Shown one piece after another: positions 7,812-7,954 of a stretch of DNA of 7,954 bases. The notes under the pieces were generated by a model. The model was not told the origin of the DNA, searched no databases, and worked only from the letters and a program-made list of their open reading frames with translations. A program made the translations under genes and the position numbers. Within the stretch, counting starts at the first letter, position 1, and each line of letters opens with the position of its first letter. This stretch comes from Anaerolineales bacterium (lineage in GTDB: Bacteria > Chloroflexota > Anaerolineae > 4572-78 > NAK82): assembly GCA_024643945.1 (NCBI GenBank), contig JAHELX010000264.1, forward strand, positions 1-7,954. Direction: 5' to 3'.

Positions 7812-7816
7812 GAGGA
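7812..7816 (+). promoter_or_regulatory. Ribosome binding site that fixes the GTG start of the second regulator
   Basis: GAGGA lies 5 bases before GTG 7822. The ATG at 7817 is in another frame and stops after 12 codons, while the GTG frame gives a protein that lines up with KdpE from its first residue. Confidence 0.65.
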
Positions 7817-7821
7817 ATGCC

Positions 7822-7954
7822 GTGGGTCAATCTGGACCGCGCGTACTGGTGGTAGACGACGATCGGGCTGTCCGCCGCTTCCTGCGGGCTTCGCTGACCG
7901 CTCACGATTATACCGTTTTTGAGGCAACCAGCGGCCAGGAAGCATTAGCGGCTG
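7822..7954 (+). CDS. Second KdpE-like response regulator (3'-truncated by window edge)
   Basis: Only the first 44 codons are visible: the start of a receiver domain with VLVVDDD (residues 8-14, acidic pair Asp12/Asp13) and RRFLRASLTAH. Thirty-five of 44 residues match the upstream KdpE without gaps, including the distinctive FLRASLTAH and SGQEALAA stretches, so it is a paralogue and very likely an OmpR/PhoB-type regulator. The phospho-acceptor Asp and the output domain are beyond the window. It begins 35 bases after the kimA stop with no promoter visible between, so it is probably cotranscribed with kimA and may control it. Codon choice differs from kdpE at most shared residues, so this is not a recent duplication. 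I leave the symbol blank because kdpE already has a better claimant next to kdpD. Confidence 0.85.
   Translation, partial: MGQSGPRVLVVDDDRAVRRFLRASLTAHDYTVFEATSGQEALAA

Overview
The window reads as a potassium-acquisition locus. All recognisable genes lie on the + strand, in the order kdpB (3' half) - small membrane protein - kdpC - kdpD - kdpE - intergenic control region - kimA-like permease - second kdpE-like gene (5' end only). The DNA is GC-rich, genes are tightly packed, and Shine-Dalgarno (SD) sequences are common. Together with the protein flavour this suggests a Gram-positive-like or Chloroflexota-type bacterium, possibly from a metagenome; the phylum is a guess, because no rRNA or other marker gene is present.

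Positions 1-2080 hold the end of the KdpFABC pump operon: the C-terminal half of the P-type ATPase subunit KdpB, a 152-aa two-helix membrane protein I do not recognise, and a full-length KdpC. The small gene has its own strong SD, and its stop codon is only two bases before the kdpC start. Positions 2081-2155 hold a strong imperfect hairpin with a TATAAT hexamer at its foot. Positions 2156-5532 encode a complete KdpD/KdpE two-component system joined by a 4-base ATGA overlap.

Positions 5533-5824 (about 290 bp) are non-coding. They contain a possible weak terminator and four phased copies of TTCTTGAC (starts at 5612, 5623, 5644 and 5655). The last copy ends 11 bp before a TATACT hexamer. This is the layout of promoters activated by OmpR/PhoB-family regulators, the family to which KdpE belongs. 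The leader between this promoter and the next gene has an imperfect direct repeat and a possible 12-codon ORF.

Positions 5825-7786 encode an APC-superfamily permease that closely resembles the K+ importer KimA (formerly YdaO) and keeps the residues I recall as its ion and proton sites. After 35 bp a second KdpE-like regulator starts, about 80% identical to KdpE over the 44 visible residues, and runs off the window.

Inferred working model: KdpD senses K+ limitation or ionic stress and phosphorylates KdpE. KdpE and/or its downstream paralogue binds the TTCTTGAC array to switch on kimA, and possibly also the pump operon, whose promoter is outside the window. The cell would then have an ATP-driven pump and a secondary K+ importer under linked control.
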